In this document: positions 6,764-14,960 of the stretch, one piece after another | Layout: the number at the start of each line of letters is the position of its first letter | Numbering within the stretch: the stretch's first letter is position 1 | NCBI GenBank assembly: GCA_026125925.1 | Contig: JAHCKF010000013.1 | Span: 1 to 25,807 of the forward strand | Source: Pseudolabrys sp. | GTDB taxonomy: Bacteria > Pseudomonadota > Alphaproteobacteria > Rhizobiales > Xanthobacteraceae | Direction: 5' to 3' | Length of the DNA: 25,807 bases | The notes under the pieces: generated by a model | The model's input: only the letters and a program-made list of their open reading frames with translations | What the model was told of the DNA's origin: nothing | Databases searched by the model: none | Position numbers and translations under genes: made by a program

Positions 6764-7549
6764 GTGGATTATGAACTGGCCGGCAAATGCGCCGTCGTCA
6801 CCGGCGCCAGCCGCGGCCTCGGCGCGGCGATCGCCGAGGCGCTGGCGCGCGAGGGCATGCAATTGCTTCTCATCGCGCGCGACCGGGCAAGGCTCGATCA
6901 GGTCGCGGCACGGCTTACAGATCGCCACGGGGTGACCGTCGACGTCCACGCCGCCGATTTGTCCTCGGCCGAGGCGCTGGCGAATGCGGCGCAGGCCGCC
7001 CTCGCCTCGCTTCCCTCCATCGACGTCCTGATCAACTGTGCCGGTGCCACCAAGCGCGGCGACTTCTTTGCGCTGTCGTCGGAAGACTGGATAAGCGGCT
7101 TCGCCCTGAAGTTCTTCGGCGCGGTGCAGCTCAGCAAGGCGCTGTGGCCGGCCCTCAAACAGAGCCGAGGCTCGATCGTCAACATCGCCGGACTTGGCGC
7201 GCGCATGCCGGCCGCCGACTTCACCATCGGTGGTTCGGTCAATTCGGCCCTGCTGAATTTCACGAAGGCCTTGTCCGAGATCGGACTCCGCGACGGCGTC
7301 AGGGTGAATGCGGTCAATCCCGGTTTCTTCATGACCGACCGCATGACGCACACCTTGCGCCTGGAAACCGAGCGAACCGGCCAGTCCACCGACGAGGCGG
7401 CGCAAGCCTTGCTCGCCAGACTGGGCGCGACGCGATTTGGCAAACCGGAAGAAGTCGGCAGCCTCGTCGCCTTCATGGTGTCGAGCCAGGCGCAATACCT
7501 CAACGGCACCGCCATCGAACTCGACAGCGGCGTGCGTCGCGACATCTAG
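6764..7549 (+). CDS. SDR family protein lacking the catalytic Ser/Tyr/Lys
   Basis: 261 aa from GTG 6764 with GGGAAAG upstream; the frame stays open to 6614, but that extension crosses the divergent promoter region. SDR Rossmann fold with cofactor loop GASRGLG (14-20), NCAG (91-94) and the usual PG motif in NAVNPGFFMTDRM. At the active site the expected Ser aligns with Gly143, Tyr with Gly156 and Lys with Asn160 (segment ADFTIGGSVNSALLNFTKAL), with the normal 13- and 4-residue spacings kept. Ordinary SDR hydride transfer chemistry is therefore not expected. It may bind NAD(P) or a ligand without catalysis, or use different chemistry. Convergent with the oxidoreductase gene whose stop lies 17 nt away. 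Confidence 0.9.
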   Translation: MDYELAGKCAVVTGASRGLGAAIAEALAREGMQLLLIARDRARLDQVAARLTDRHGVTVDVHAADLSSAEALANAAQAALASLPSIDVLINCAGATKRGDFFALSSEDWISGFALKFFGAVQLSKALWPALKQSRGSIVNIAGLGARMPAADFTIGGSVNSALLNFTKALSEIGLRDGVRVNAVNPGFFMTDRMTHTLRLETERTGQSTDEAAQALLARLGATRFGKPEEVGSLVAFMVSSQAQYLNGTAIELDSGVRRDI

Positions 7550-7566
7550 AAGGCAGCGCGGCCGGG

Positions 7567-8964
7567 TCAGCCTTGCAGCAGCCGCGCGGCCGAACGGCCC
7601 GCCAGCCGCCCGAGCGTGGTCGCCGTCAGCAAGCCATTGCCGGACAGATAGCCGGCCGCCGTGTCGCCGGACACGCCGGCGGCGGCGCCACCAGCGGCGA
7701 GCAGGTTCGGAAACCGACTGCCGTCCTGCCGCCTGACGCGCGCGTCATCGTCAACGACGAGCCCGCCTTGCGTGTGAAACAACGCGCCGGTGACCTTCAC
7801 CGCGTGGAACGGCAGCTTGAGTGCCTGCTTCGCCGAGAACACCCGCCCGAAGCGGTCAGTGCCATCGCGGGCTTTCAGCGCCTCGACCTCGTTATACTCA
7901 GCGAGCAGCGCTGCCGCCGGCACGCGCATGCGCGCCGCAAGATCCTCGAGCGTATCGGCCATCAGCAGCGCGCCGCCCTTCTCCGCGGCGCGGAAATCCT
8001 CGAACTGCCGGGCGATGTCGGCAATGCGGGCATCGAATACATCGAAGGCGACCTCGCCCGGCTGGCGCAGCACTTGCGCCGCCTGCTCGGAATAGCCATG
8101 CGTTTCGTTGCTGAAACGGCAACCCTGCGCATTCACCTGGAAGCCGCCTTCGGCGACCACCGCCCAAGTGATGAGAATATTGTGCGGCGTCGCCACCGAG
8201 CCATGGCCCTGATAGGCGGATAGATGCGCGAGCTGCGCGCCGAGCGCGCGGCCCCACAGCACGGCATTGCCCTGATTGCCGGGATGACCGAAGTAAAGTG
8301 CATCCGCCATCTCCGGAATGAGTTCGCGCACGAGCGCGGCGTTGCCACCATAGCCGTTGCACGCGAGCACGAGCGCATCGCAGCCGATCGTCTCGCGGCC
8401 GCCTTCGGCGCGCGTCATTTCAATGCCGCGAATGCGGCCCTGCCCGTCGGCGAACAAAGTCTCGACGCGGCTCTCGGTCAGGATCGTAACGTCGGCCTGC
8501 TCCGCAGCGCTGCGCAGGCGGTCGATCAGTTCGGCGCCGGACCGCGTCGGCAAACCATGCATGCGCATGGCCGAATGGCCCGGATAATTGAAATTGTCGA
8601 TGACATCGAACGGCAGGCCGTACCTCTCCGCCAACCATTCTACCGTCGGGCCGGCTTCGCGCGCCACCACCTCGACCAGCACCGGGTCGTTCTCATTATG
8701 CGCCTTGCGCTGGATATCGTCAGCGAACAGCGCGGCGCTGTCGTCGATGCCCTTGGCACGCTGGAAGCGCGTGCCCGCCGCCGGGATCAAGCCCGCCGAT
8801 AGCGCAGTCGAGCCGGCCGGCACGGCATCGCGCTCGATCACGATCGGCTCGGCGCCTGCCTCTTTCGCCGCCAGCGCCGCGCACAAACCCGCCGCGCCGG
8901 CGCCGATGATGATCAGCGGCACCTCGGCATCGAAACTCGCGGGCGGCGGCAGGACCCGGCTCAT
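7567..8964 (-). CDS. FAD-dependent oxidoreductase (fumarate reductase/succinate dehydrogenase flavoprotein-like)
   Basis: 465 aa. N-terminal dinucleotide-binding motif GAGAAGL at 21-27 followed by the ribose-binding acid in VIERD; ALSAGLIPAAGTRFQ is the flavin-contact segment; DALVLACNGYGGN precedes the capping domain; GCRFSNETHGYS matches the substrate-pocket region of soluble fumarate-reductase-type flavoproteins; C-terminal NLLAAGGAAAGVSGDTAAGYLSGNGLL is the second FAD contact. Relatives reduce or desaturate alpha,beta-unsaturated acids (fumarate, urocanate, 3-ketosteroids). No haem or Tat domain, so cytosolic. Last gene of the eleven-gene operon; ATG overlaps the upstream stop as ATGA. 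Role inferred: redox step on an enoate or enamide intermediate. Confidence 0.9.
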   Translation of the reverse strand: MSRVLPPPASFDAEVPLIIIGAGAAGLCAALAAKEAGAEPIVIERDAVPAGSTALSAGLIPAAGTRFQRAKGIDDSAALFADDIQRKAHNENDPVLVEVVAREAGPTVEWLAERYGLPFDVIDNFNYPGHSAMRMHGLPTRSGAELIDRLRSAAEQADVTILTESRVETLFADGQGRIRGIEMTRAEGGRETIGCDALVLACNGYGGNAALVRELIPEMADALYFGHPGNQGNAVLWGRALGAQLAHLSAYQGHGSVATPHNILITWAVVAEGGFQVNAQGCRFSNETHGYSEQAAQVLRQPGEVAFDVFDARIADIARQFEDFRAAEKGGALLMADTLEDLAARMRVPAAALLAEYNEVEALKARDGTDRFGRVFSAKQALKLPFHAVKVTGALFHTQGGLVVDDDARVRRQDGSRFPNLLAAGGAAAGVSGDTAAGYLSGNGLLTATTLGRLAGRSAARLLQG

Positions 8965-9554
8965 CCGATGCTCTTCATCACCTCGGCTATGGTGGCGATA
9001 TTGGCGACCGGCCGCAGGCCTTCTATCGCCGCGCTGTGCAGCGCCGGCGTCGGCGCGGCGCAGCCGTCTTCCAGTACGGTCACCTCGATGTCGCGGACAT
9101 GCGCGTCTCGCACCGTCGAGGCGACGCCGCCATTGGTGACGATGCCGCCGACGATCAGCCGCTCGATGCCGAACTTGCGGAGCAACCAGTCGAGGCGGCT
9201 CATGTAGAAGGCCGAGTAAGCGAGCTTCTCGACCGTGAAGTCGAGCGGTTGCAAGTCATCGACCACCTGCTGGCCCCAGGAGCCCGGCAGGAAATCGCCC
9301 TTGCGCAGGAACGGCCGCAACTTTTTCAGATGCGGCGAGATCATCGGTTCGCCGTCGCGGCCCGGCACCAAGGTGAACATGGTGCCGCCGACCACGCTGC
9401 CTTTGGCACGCACCGCATCGGCCAGGGGCTTGAGCTTTGCCGGCAAGGCGGCAGCCTCGGCGCTGACGGCGCCGCCGCGCGCATAGGCGCCGTTCGGATG
9501 AATGAAGTCGTTCTGCAGGTCGACCAGCAGCAGCGCGGTTGTCGCCATGCTCAT
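8961..9554 (-). CDS. Isochorismatase-fold hydrolase family protein without the catalytic Cys
   Basis: 197 aa from ATG 9554, which overlaps the hyuA stop as ATGA; a longer in-frame start inside hyuA was rejected. Isochorismatase-like alpha/beta fold: Asp12 in LLLVDLQNDF, Lys110 in VEKLAYSAFYMSRLDWLL, and the core segment IVGGIVTNGGVASTVRDAHVRDI. In cysteine hydrolases of the family (N-carbamoylsarcosine amidase, nicotinamidase, maleamate amidase) the position here occupied by Gly143 is the nucleophile Cys. True isochorismatases (EntB, PhzD) also have Gly there and hydrolyse a vinyl ether without a covalent intermediate. The context beside HyuA/HyuB would predict an amidase, so the residue change is notable. 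Substrate unknown. Confidence 0.88.
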   Translation of the reverse strand: MSMATTALLLVDLQNDFIHPNGAYARGGAVSAEAAALPAKLKPLADAVRAKGSVVGGTMFTLVPGRDGEPMISPHLKKLRPFLRKGDFLPGSWGQQVVDDLQPLDFTVEKLAYSAFYMSRLDWLLRKFGIERLIVGGIVTNGGVASTVRDAHVRDIEVTVLEDGCAAPTPALHSAAIEGLRPVANIATIAEVMKSIG

Positions 9555-11623
9555 GACTTGCGCTCCACGACGAGATTGCCGAGCGCATCGACGCGGCCGG
9601 AAAGATCGGGATCGATGAAGATGGTGGCGTCGGGCTGCTCCAGCACCGCCGGCCCTTCGATCACGCTGCCCGCCGGCAGATCGAGCCGCGACCACACTTT
9701 CGCATCATGCCACGCGCCGCCGTGAAACACCGGGCGTGTGCCCTTCTCTGCCTTGGCGAGCGAAGCATCGGCGCCTGGCGCGAAGGCCGAGAGATCGAAA
9801 GCCGGGCGGCGGCCGACCGCCGCGGTACGCAGCGATACGATGCGCGTCGGAATACCCGGCAGCAGCCGGCTGAACGCGGCTTCATAAGTCTTGTCGAACG
9901 CGGCACGAATGGCAGCCTCGGTGATGCCCGTCCCACCCTCACCGAGCGTTACCGGCAGCGGCACCGCCACCGTATGCGTCTGGCCGAGATAATGCATGTC
10001 GAGTTCGAACAGCACATCGACGCGCTCGACGGCGATGCCGGCGGCGTCCACCACCGCCTTGGCTTCCTTGCCCGCGGTGACCATGCGCGCATCGAGCGCG
10101 GCGATATCGAGGCCATCGACCATCAGGTTGACGGTCTGCACCTGATCGTGGCGCAGATCGGCGATGACACAGCCGAGCGCCGAGGTGACGCCGGGGAAAC
10201 GCGGCACCAGCGCGCCCTTCAGCCCGATCTCCTTCACCAGCGCGCTGACATGCAGCGCACCGCCGCCGCCGAACGGCATGGCGACGAACTTCGCGGGATC
10301 GTGACCGCGTTCGATGGAGACGAGGCGAATGGCGCCGGCCATGCGTGCATCGGCGACGCGGACGATGGCTTCCGCCGCCGCCATCGCGTCGATCTTCAAA
10401 GGCTGCGCGACATGTTTGTCGATGGCGCGCTTGGCCGCCTCGACATCGAGCGCGGCGAGCTTGCCGCCGATCGGCCGCGCCGCGTTGATGCGACCGAGCA
10501 CAACATGGGCGTCTGTCAAAGTCGGCCGCTCATTGCCCTGCCCGTAGCACACCGGACCCGGCACCGAACCGGCGCTTTCCGGGCCGACCTGCAGCAAACC
10601 GCCGCGATCGACCCAGGCGATGGAGCCGCCGCCGGCGCCGATGGTGGTGATCTCGATCATCGGCGTGCGGATGACCATGCCGAAGTCGATGGTCGTCTGC
10701 GCCGCGAGCGACGGCTTGCCGCCGGCGACCAGCGACACGTCGAACGAGGTGCCGCCGAGATCGCCGGTGATGATGTTGTCGTGCCCGGCCGCGCGGGCGA
10801 TTGCCGCCGCGGCGATGACGCCGGCCGCCGGACCCGACAAAGCCGTGCGCACCGGCAGGCGGCGCGCGGTCTTGGTCGACATCACGCCGCCATTCGACTG
10901 CACGATGTGGAAGGTGCCCTTGAAACTGTTGTCGTCGAGCGCCTGCTCGAGCCGGGCGAGGTATGCGGCGACGCCTGGCTGCAAATAGGCGTTGAGGCCG
11001 GTGGTCGAGGCGCGCTCGAACTCACGGATTTCCGGCAGCACCTGGTGCGAGGCCGAGACGTGCTCGTTGGGCCACACCGCCTGCGCCGCTGCGAAGGCGC
11101 GCTTTTCGTTCTCGGCATTGGCATAGGCATTGATGAAGATGATGGCGAGCGCCTGCGCGCCCTTGGCCTTCAGCTCTTCCGCCGCCTGGCGCACCGCCTC
11201 GACATCGACCGCGGTGCGGATGGTGCCGTCGGCGAGCGTGCGCTCGTCGACTTCCAGACGCAGGTCGCGGTCGGCGATCGGCGTGAAATTGCCCCACAGG
11301 CCCCAGGTCTGGCGGCGGTCGCGGCGGCGCATTTCCAGGACGTCGCGGAAGCCGCGCGTGGTGATGACGCCGACGCGAGTACCCTTGCGCTCGAGCAGCA
11401 TGTTGGTGCCAACCGTGGTGCCGTGCACGATGGAGCCGAACGTCTTGACGTCGCCCAGCGCTTCCAGGCCTTGCATGAAGCCGGCCGCCTCGTTGCCGCG
11501 GTTCGACGGCACCTTGGCGGTGCGGAAGACCCGCGCAGCCTCGTCGAATAGGAACAGGTCGGTAAAGGTGCCGCCCACATCGACGCCGACAATGGCTTGC
11601 TTGTCACTCATCTTGTCACTCAC
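9551..11623 (-). CDS. hyuA: Hydantoinase/oxoprolinase family protein, A subunit
   Basis: 690 aa from GTG 11623, which has GGGGGAG 7 nt upstream and overlaps the hyuB stop as GTGA; an ATG 12 nt further in is the alternative. ASKHA-fold ATPase signatures: DVGGTFTDLFLFD at 15-27, then SNGGVMSTKTARRLPVRTALSGPAAG, ITGDLGGTSFDVSLV, GAGGGSIAWVDRGGLLQVGPESAG and MPFGGGGALH. Homologues couple ATP hydrolysis to opening of 5-oxoproline, hydantoin or N-methylhydantoin rings, or with extra subunits carboxylate acetone or acetophenone. No gamma-type carboxylase subunit is seen here, which favours ring hydrolysis. Works with the adjacent HyuB. The precise substrate cannot be read from sequence. Confidence 0.94.
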   Translation of the reverse strand: MSDKMSDKQAIVGVDVGGTFTDLFLFDEAARVFRTAKVPSNRGNEAAGFMQGLEALGDVKTFGSIVHGTTVGTNMLLERKGTRVGVITTRGFRDVLEMRRRDRRQTWGLWGNFTPIADRDLRLEVDERTLADGTIRTAVDVEAVRQAAEELKAKGAQALAIIFINAYANAENEKRAFAAAQAVWPNEHVSASHQVLPEIREFERASTTGLNAYLQPGVAAYLARLEQALDDNSFKGTFHIVQSNGGVMSTKTARRLPVRTALSGPAAGVIAAAAIARAAGHDNIITGDLGGTSFDVSLVAGGKPSLAAQTTIDFGMVIRTPMIEITTIGAGGGSIAWVDRGGLLQVGPESAGSVPGPVCYGQGNERPTLTDAHVVLGRINAARPIGGKLAALDVEAAKRAIDKHVAQPLKIDAMAAAEAIVRVADARMAGAIRLVSIERGHDPAKFVAMPFGGGGALHVSALVKEIGLKGALVPRFPGVTSALGCVIADLRHDQVQTVNLMVDGLDIAALDARMVTAGKEAKAVVDAAGIAVERVDVLFELDMHYLGQTHTVAVPLPVTLGEGGTGITEAAIRAAFDKTYEAAFSRLLPGIPTRIVSLRTAAVGRRPAFDLSAFAPGADASLAKAEKGTRPVFHGGAWHDAKVWSRLDLPAGSVIEGPAVLEQPDATIFIDPDLSGRVDALGNLVVERKS

Positions 11624-13359
11624 GCGCGGGCTCCCCCGCGCAGCTTCGCCGTCGCACCGTCATCCACTGTGCCGTCGGTCTTGATTGCGACGCCGTAATC
11701 GCTCGCCGCCTTGTCGCGCGACACGTAGCCGAGCGCCACGTCGTGGGCGACGCGGGCCGGCTCGCGCGTCATCGGATCGCCGAAGCCGCCGCCGCCGGGC
11801 GTTTCCAGCCGCACGCGCTGGCCGCGCTTGATGCGCACATCTGTGATCTTGGAAACGAGGTCGGGCGAGCGTTCGCCGCTCTCGCTATCGAAGAAGAAGC
11901 GATTGAGCGCGGCGCTCTTGCCGCCATTGACGCCGAAGGGCGGAAACTTGCCGCGCTCGCCCAGCAGGAACACGTCGGTATCGCCTTCGTTCAGCGCCTC
12001 GATCTCGTAGATCGCGCCGCAGCCGCCGCGGTTGAAGCCGGGCCCGGCGGAGTCGGCGCGCAACGCCCATTGCGTGAACATCACCGGATACAGCGACTCC
12101 AGGATCTCGGCCGGTGGGATGGTCGCGGTCGAGATCGGATTGTTGCCGTGGTTGAGGCCGTCGCCTTCCGGATTGCCCCCTAAGCCGCCGCCGAAGAAAC
12201 AGAACATCACCCAGCGCCTGTGGTCCGCCCGCCAGCCGGCGAGCGACAACGCGTTGATCGTCGCGTATGGGCTGCCATTGGCGCGCTCCGGCGCCGCCTT
12301 GGCGAAGGCGCCGAACACGGTGTCGATGACGCGCAGGATGGTCTCGGTGTAACCGCCGACGGGCTTCGGCGCCGAGACGCCGAGCAATGTCGTATCGGGA
12401 ATCACGAAATCGATCGGCGCGAGACAACCGGCATTGGCCGGTACGTCGGTAAACAGGTGCTTGAGCGCGACATAGCAGCAGGCCACCGCGGTCGAGCGCG
12501 CAATGTTCAGCGGCCCGCGGCACGGCGGCGCCGAGCGCGAGAAATCCAGCGTCATGCGGTCGCCGGCGATGGTCAGGTCGAGCGCGATGCGCAGCGGCTC
12601 GTCGGTGATGCCGTCATTATCGAGGTAATCGTCATACGAATAGGTGCCGTCCGGCAGCGCCGCGATATTGGCGCGCATCAGCGCCTCGGCGCGCTCCGAC
12701 AGAGCCTGCATCGCGGCTTGGACGGTGTCGTCGCCGTACTCGTCGAGCAAGGCATGAACGCGCTGCTCGCCGAGCTGCAACGCGTTGAGCTGGCCGTTGA
12801 GATCGCCCCAGTTCGACTGCGGCACGCGCGAATTGGCAGCAAGGATGTCGGCGATGTCCTGCCGAAATTGACCGCCACTGACGATTTTGACCGGCGGCAC
12901 CCGGAAGCCCTCCTGGAAGCTCTCCGTCGCCTTGGCGTTGAAGTTGCCCGGCACGTTGCCGCCGACATCGAGCCAGTGGCCGACGGAGGCGAGCCAGGCG
13001 AACACCTTGCCGTTGCGCATCACCGGCCGCACCAGGCGGAAATCGTTGAGATGTGTGCCGCCGTCGTAAGGGTCGTTGAAGAGATAGATGTCGCCCTCTT
13101 GCAGATCGCCCTGCGCGTTGGCCTTGTCGATCACCGCCTTGACGGCAAAGGCCATGGCGCCGACGAAAATCGGCAAACCCGAGGTGCCCTGTACGAGCGT
13201 CGCGCCGGTCTCGGCGTGATAGAGGCCGTGGCAGGCGTCATGCGCCTCGGCGATGATCGGGTTGAAGGCCGAGCGGAACAAAGTCGCGTCCATCTCGTCG
13301 GCGATCTGCACCAGACGGCCGTTGAGCACGGCGAGCGTGACCGGATCGAGCGTGCGCAT
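11620..13359 (-). CDS. hyuB: Hydantoinase/oxoprolinase family protein, B subunit
   Basis: 579 aa from ATG 13359, overlapping the lyase stop as TGATG; an 11-residue in-frame extension was rejected because of this coupling. Family hallmarks in order: DPVTLAVLNGRLVQIADEMD near the N-terminus, FNPIIAEAHDACHGLYHAET, GDIYLFNDPYDGGTHLNDF, SVGHWLDVGGNVPG, FSRSAPPCRGPLNIARS, GFNRGGCGAIYEIEAL and the C-terminal RLETPGGGGFGDP. Partner of HyuA in the ATP-dependent amidohydrolase or carboxylase complex; B subunits carry metal-binding and substrate sites in characterised acetone-carboxylase relatives. Weak ribosome-binding site, so translation is probably coupled to the upstream gene. Confidence 0.94.
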   Translation of the reverse strand: MRTLDPVTLAVLNGRLVQIADEMDATLFRSAFNPIIAEAHDACHGLYHAETGATLVQGTSGLPIFVGAMAFAVKAVIDKANAQGDLQEGDIYLFNDPYDGGTHLNDFRLVRPVMRNGKVFAWLASVGHWLDVGGNVPGNFNAKATESFQEGFRVPPVKIVSGGQFRQDIADILAANSRVPQSNWGDLNGQLNALQLGEQRVHALLDEYGDDTVQAAMQALSERAEALMRANIAALPDGTYSYDDYLDNDGITDEPLRIALDLTIAGDRMTLDFSRSAPPCRGPLNIARSTAVACCYVALKHLFTDVPANAGCLAPIDFVIPDTTLLGVSAPKPVGGYTETILRVIDTVFGAFAKAAPERANGSPYATINALSLAGWRADHRRWVMFCFFGGGLGGNPEGDGLNHGNNPISTATIPPAEILESLYPVMFTQWALRADSAGPGFNRGGCGAIYEIEALNEGDTDVFLLGERGKFPPFGVNGGKSAALNRFFFDSESGERSPDLVSKITDVRIKRGQRVRLETPGGGGFGDPMTREPARVAHDVALGYVSRDKAASDYGVAIKTDGTVDDGATAKLRGGARA

Positions 13360-14243
13360 CAGTTCTTGCCCGGCTTGTAGTCGGCGTACCACTTGCCGCG
13401 CTCCAAGGTCTCCGGCGTGCCGATCAGATCGTTGAGCGCGTTGAAGTCGAACATCTTCGAACGGTATGCGTCCGTAGTGCCGTCGGCCTTGATCGTCGTA
13501 TAAAAATCCTGCGCCGCCTTGGCGATGGCGCGTACGATGCCGCCCGGGAAGATGACGAAGGAAAAGCCGATTTTTTCCAGTTCGTGCGCCGGTACGATCG
13601 GCGTCTTGCCGCCTTCCACCATATTGGCCATCAGCGGCAGGCCCTTGCCGACGCGCTCGACGACGCGGGCAAGCTCACCGCGCTCGCGTGGCGCCTCGAC
13701 GAACAGCATATCGGCGCCCGCCTCGCGATAGGTCGCGACGCGCTCGACGGCGCTGTCGAAGCCCTCCACCGCCACGGCGTCCGTGCGGGCGATGATCAGC
13801 GTGTCTCGCGATTGCCGCGCATCGACCGCGGCCTTGATCTTGCCGGCCATTTCCAACGCCGGGATGAGCGCCTTGTCGTCGAGATGACCGCAGCGTTTGG
13901 GGAAATCCTGATCCTCGAGCTGAATGGCGCTGGCGCCGGCGCGCTCCAAAAGGCGCACGGTGCGCTCGACATTGAGGGCGTTGCCGTAGCCGGTGTCGGC
14001 ATCGACAACGAGATAAGCGCCCACCCGGTCGCGGATCAGCGTCACCGTATCGACGACTTCGCTCAGGGAAACGAGGCCTATATCCGGCCTGCCGAGCTTG
14101 GTATAGGCAATCGCCGCGCCGGATACATACATCGCCTCGAAGCCGGCCTGATCGGCGATCAGCGCGGTCAGCGGGTCATAAACGCCCGGCGCCACCAAGA
14201 TCGGCGGGCTCGCAAGGCGCGCGCGCAGGTTCTTCTCAGTCAT
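13359..14243 (-). CDS. Isocitrate lyase/PEP mutase family C-C lyase (2,3-dimethylmalate or methylisocitrate lyase type)
   Basis: 294 aa, the normal length. TIM-barrel enzyme with metal site DADTGYGN at 81-88, LEDQDFPKRCGH at 109-120 and IARTDA at 151-156. KRCGH with Cys118 is the active-site loop of C-C lyases (isocitrate, 2-methylisocitrate and 2,3-dimethylmalate lyases; also oxaloacetate hydrolase), whereas PEP mutase and phosphonopyruvate hydrolase lack this Cys motif. Expected reaction: retro-aldol cleavage of a 2-hydroxy di- or tricarboxylate giving pyruvate or glyoxylate plus another acid. It starts 3 nt after livF and overlaps hyuB by one base, placing it firmly in the import/catabolic operon. 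Whether it is dimethylmalate lyase specifically is inference. Confidence 0.92.
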   Translation of the reverse strand: MTEKNLRARLASPPILVAPGVYDPLTALIADQAGFEAMYVSGAAIAYTKLGRPDIGLVSLSEVVDTVTLIRDRVGAYLVVDADTGYGNALNVERTVRLLERAGASAIQLEDQDFPKRCGHLDDKALIPALEMAGKIKAAVDARQSRDTLIIARTDAVAVEGFDSAVERVATYREAGADMLFVEAPRERGELARVVERVGKGLPLMANMVEGGKTPIVPAHELEKIGFSFVIFPGGIVRAIAKAAQDFYTTIKADGTTDAYRSKMFDFNALNDLIGTPETLERGKWYADYKPGKN

Positions 14244-14246
14244 GCA

Positions 14247-14960
14247 TCACAGTCCCAGATAAGTGCGTTTGAGTTCCGGATCGGCGCTGATGTCGGCAGC
14301 CGGTCCCGACATGGCGATCTGGCCTTCGGCGAGGATGTAGGCTCGGTCGGCCAGTTCGAGGCTCTGCACCACGTTCTGCTCGACCAGCATGACGGCGACG
14401 CCGTCGGTGTGAATGCGGCCGATCAGGGCGAACAGCTCCTCGACCAGCAGTGGCGAAAGGCCGAGCGACGGCTCGTCGAGGATCAGCAGCTTCGGCTCGG
14501 CCATCAGGCCCCGGCCAATGGCCAGCATCTGCTGCTCCCCGCCCGACAAGGTCCCGGCGTATTGGGAGAAACGTTCGCGCAGCCGCGGGAATATCCCAAA
14601 CACCCGCTCGCGGTTCTCCGCCCGGCGCTCGCGGGCCCGCCCATAGCTGCCGAGATCAAGGTTTTCACGTACCGTGAGGTTCGGGAACACCCGGCGCCCT
14701 TCGGGCACGTGGATGAGGCCCCGCGCCACGATGGCGGCGCAGGTTTCGCGCTCGATAGACGCGCCGTCGAAACGAATGCCCCCCGCCTGCGCGCGCAGGA
14801 TCCCCGACAGAGTCCGGTTGAGCGTCGATTTGCCGACGCCATTCGAGCCGAGCACGGTGACGATCTCGCCGGCATTGACGGTGAGATCGATGCCGCGCAG
14901 CACTTCGGTTTCGCCGTAACCGGCGCGCAGCCCTTCAATGGCGAGAAGCGGCGTCGTCAT
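14247..14960 (-). CDS. livF: ABC transporter ATP-binding protein, LivF type
   Basis: 237 aa, usual LivF size. Walker A GSNGVGKST (38-46), Q-loop region HVPEGRRVFPNLTVREN, signature LSGGEQQMLAIGRGL from 138, Walker B LLILDEPSLGLSP from 158 and switch His replaced by Gln in VMLVEQNV, as is usual for LivF. Pairs with LivG on the cytoplasmic face of LivHM to power uptake. ATG overlaps the livG stop (ATGA). Confidence 0.95.
   Translation of the reverse strand: MTTPLLAIEGLRAGYGETEVLRGIDLTVNAGEIVTVLGSNGVGKSTLNRTLSGILRAQAGGIRFDGASIERETCAAIVARGLIHVPEGRRVFPNLTVRENLDLGSYGRARERRAENRERVFGIFPRLRERFSQYAGTLSGGEQQMLAIGRGLMAEPKLLILDEPSLGLSPLLVEELFALIGRIHTDGVAVMLVEQNVVQSLELADRAYILAEGQIAMSGPAADISADPELKRTYLGL

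Noticed and set aside
9555..9695. Longer start for the isochorismatase-fold gene inside hyuA
   Set aside because: The extension is Arg-rich shadow sequence; the ATGA overlap at 9551-9554 gives the natural start.
9707..11551. 614-codon plus-strand open frame
   Set aside because: Antisense shadow of hyuA; no recognisable domain and a composition dominated by Arg, Asp, Gly and Ala.
9551..13359. Acetone or acetophenone carboxylase
   Set aside because: No gamma-type subunit or other carboxylase component is present; the two-subunit arrangement fits hydantoinase/oxoprolinase better, although carboxylation is not strictly excluded.
12220..13380. 386-codon plus-strand open frame opposite hyuB
   Set aside because: Antisense to the conserved hyuB sequence; no domain features.
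13359..14243. Annotation as PEP mutase or phosphonate enzyme
   Set aside because: The KRCGH motif with Cys118 is characteristic of C-C lyases, and no phosphonate genes are nearby.
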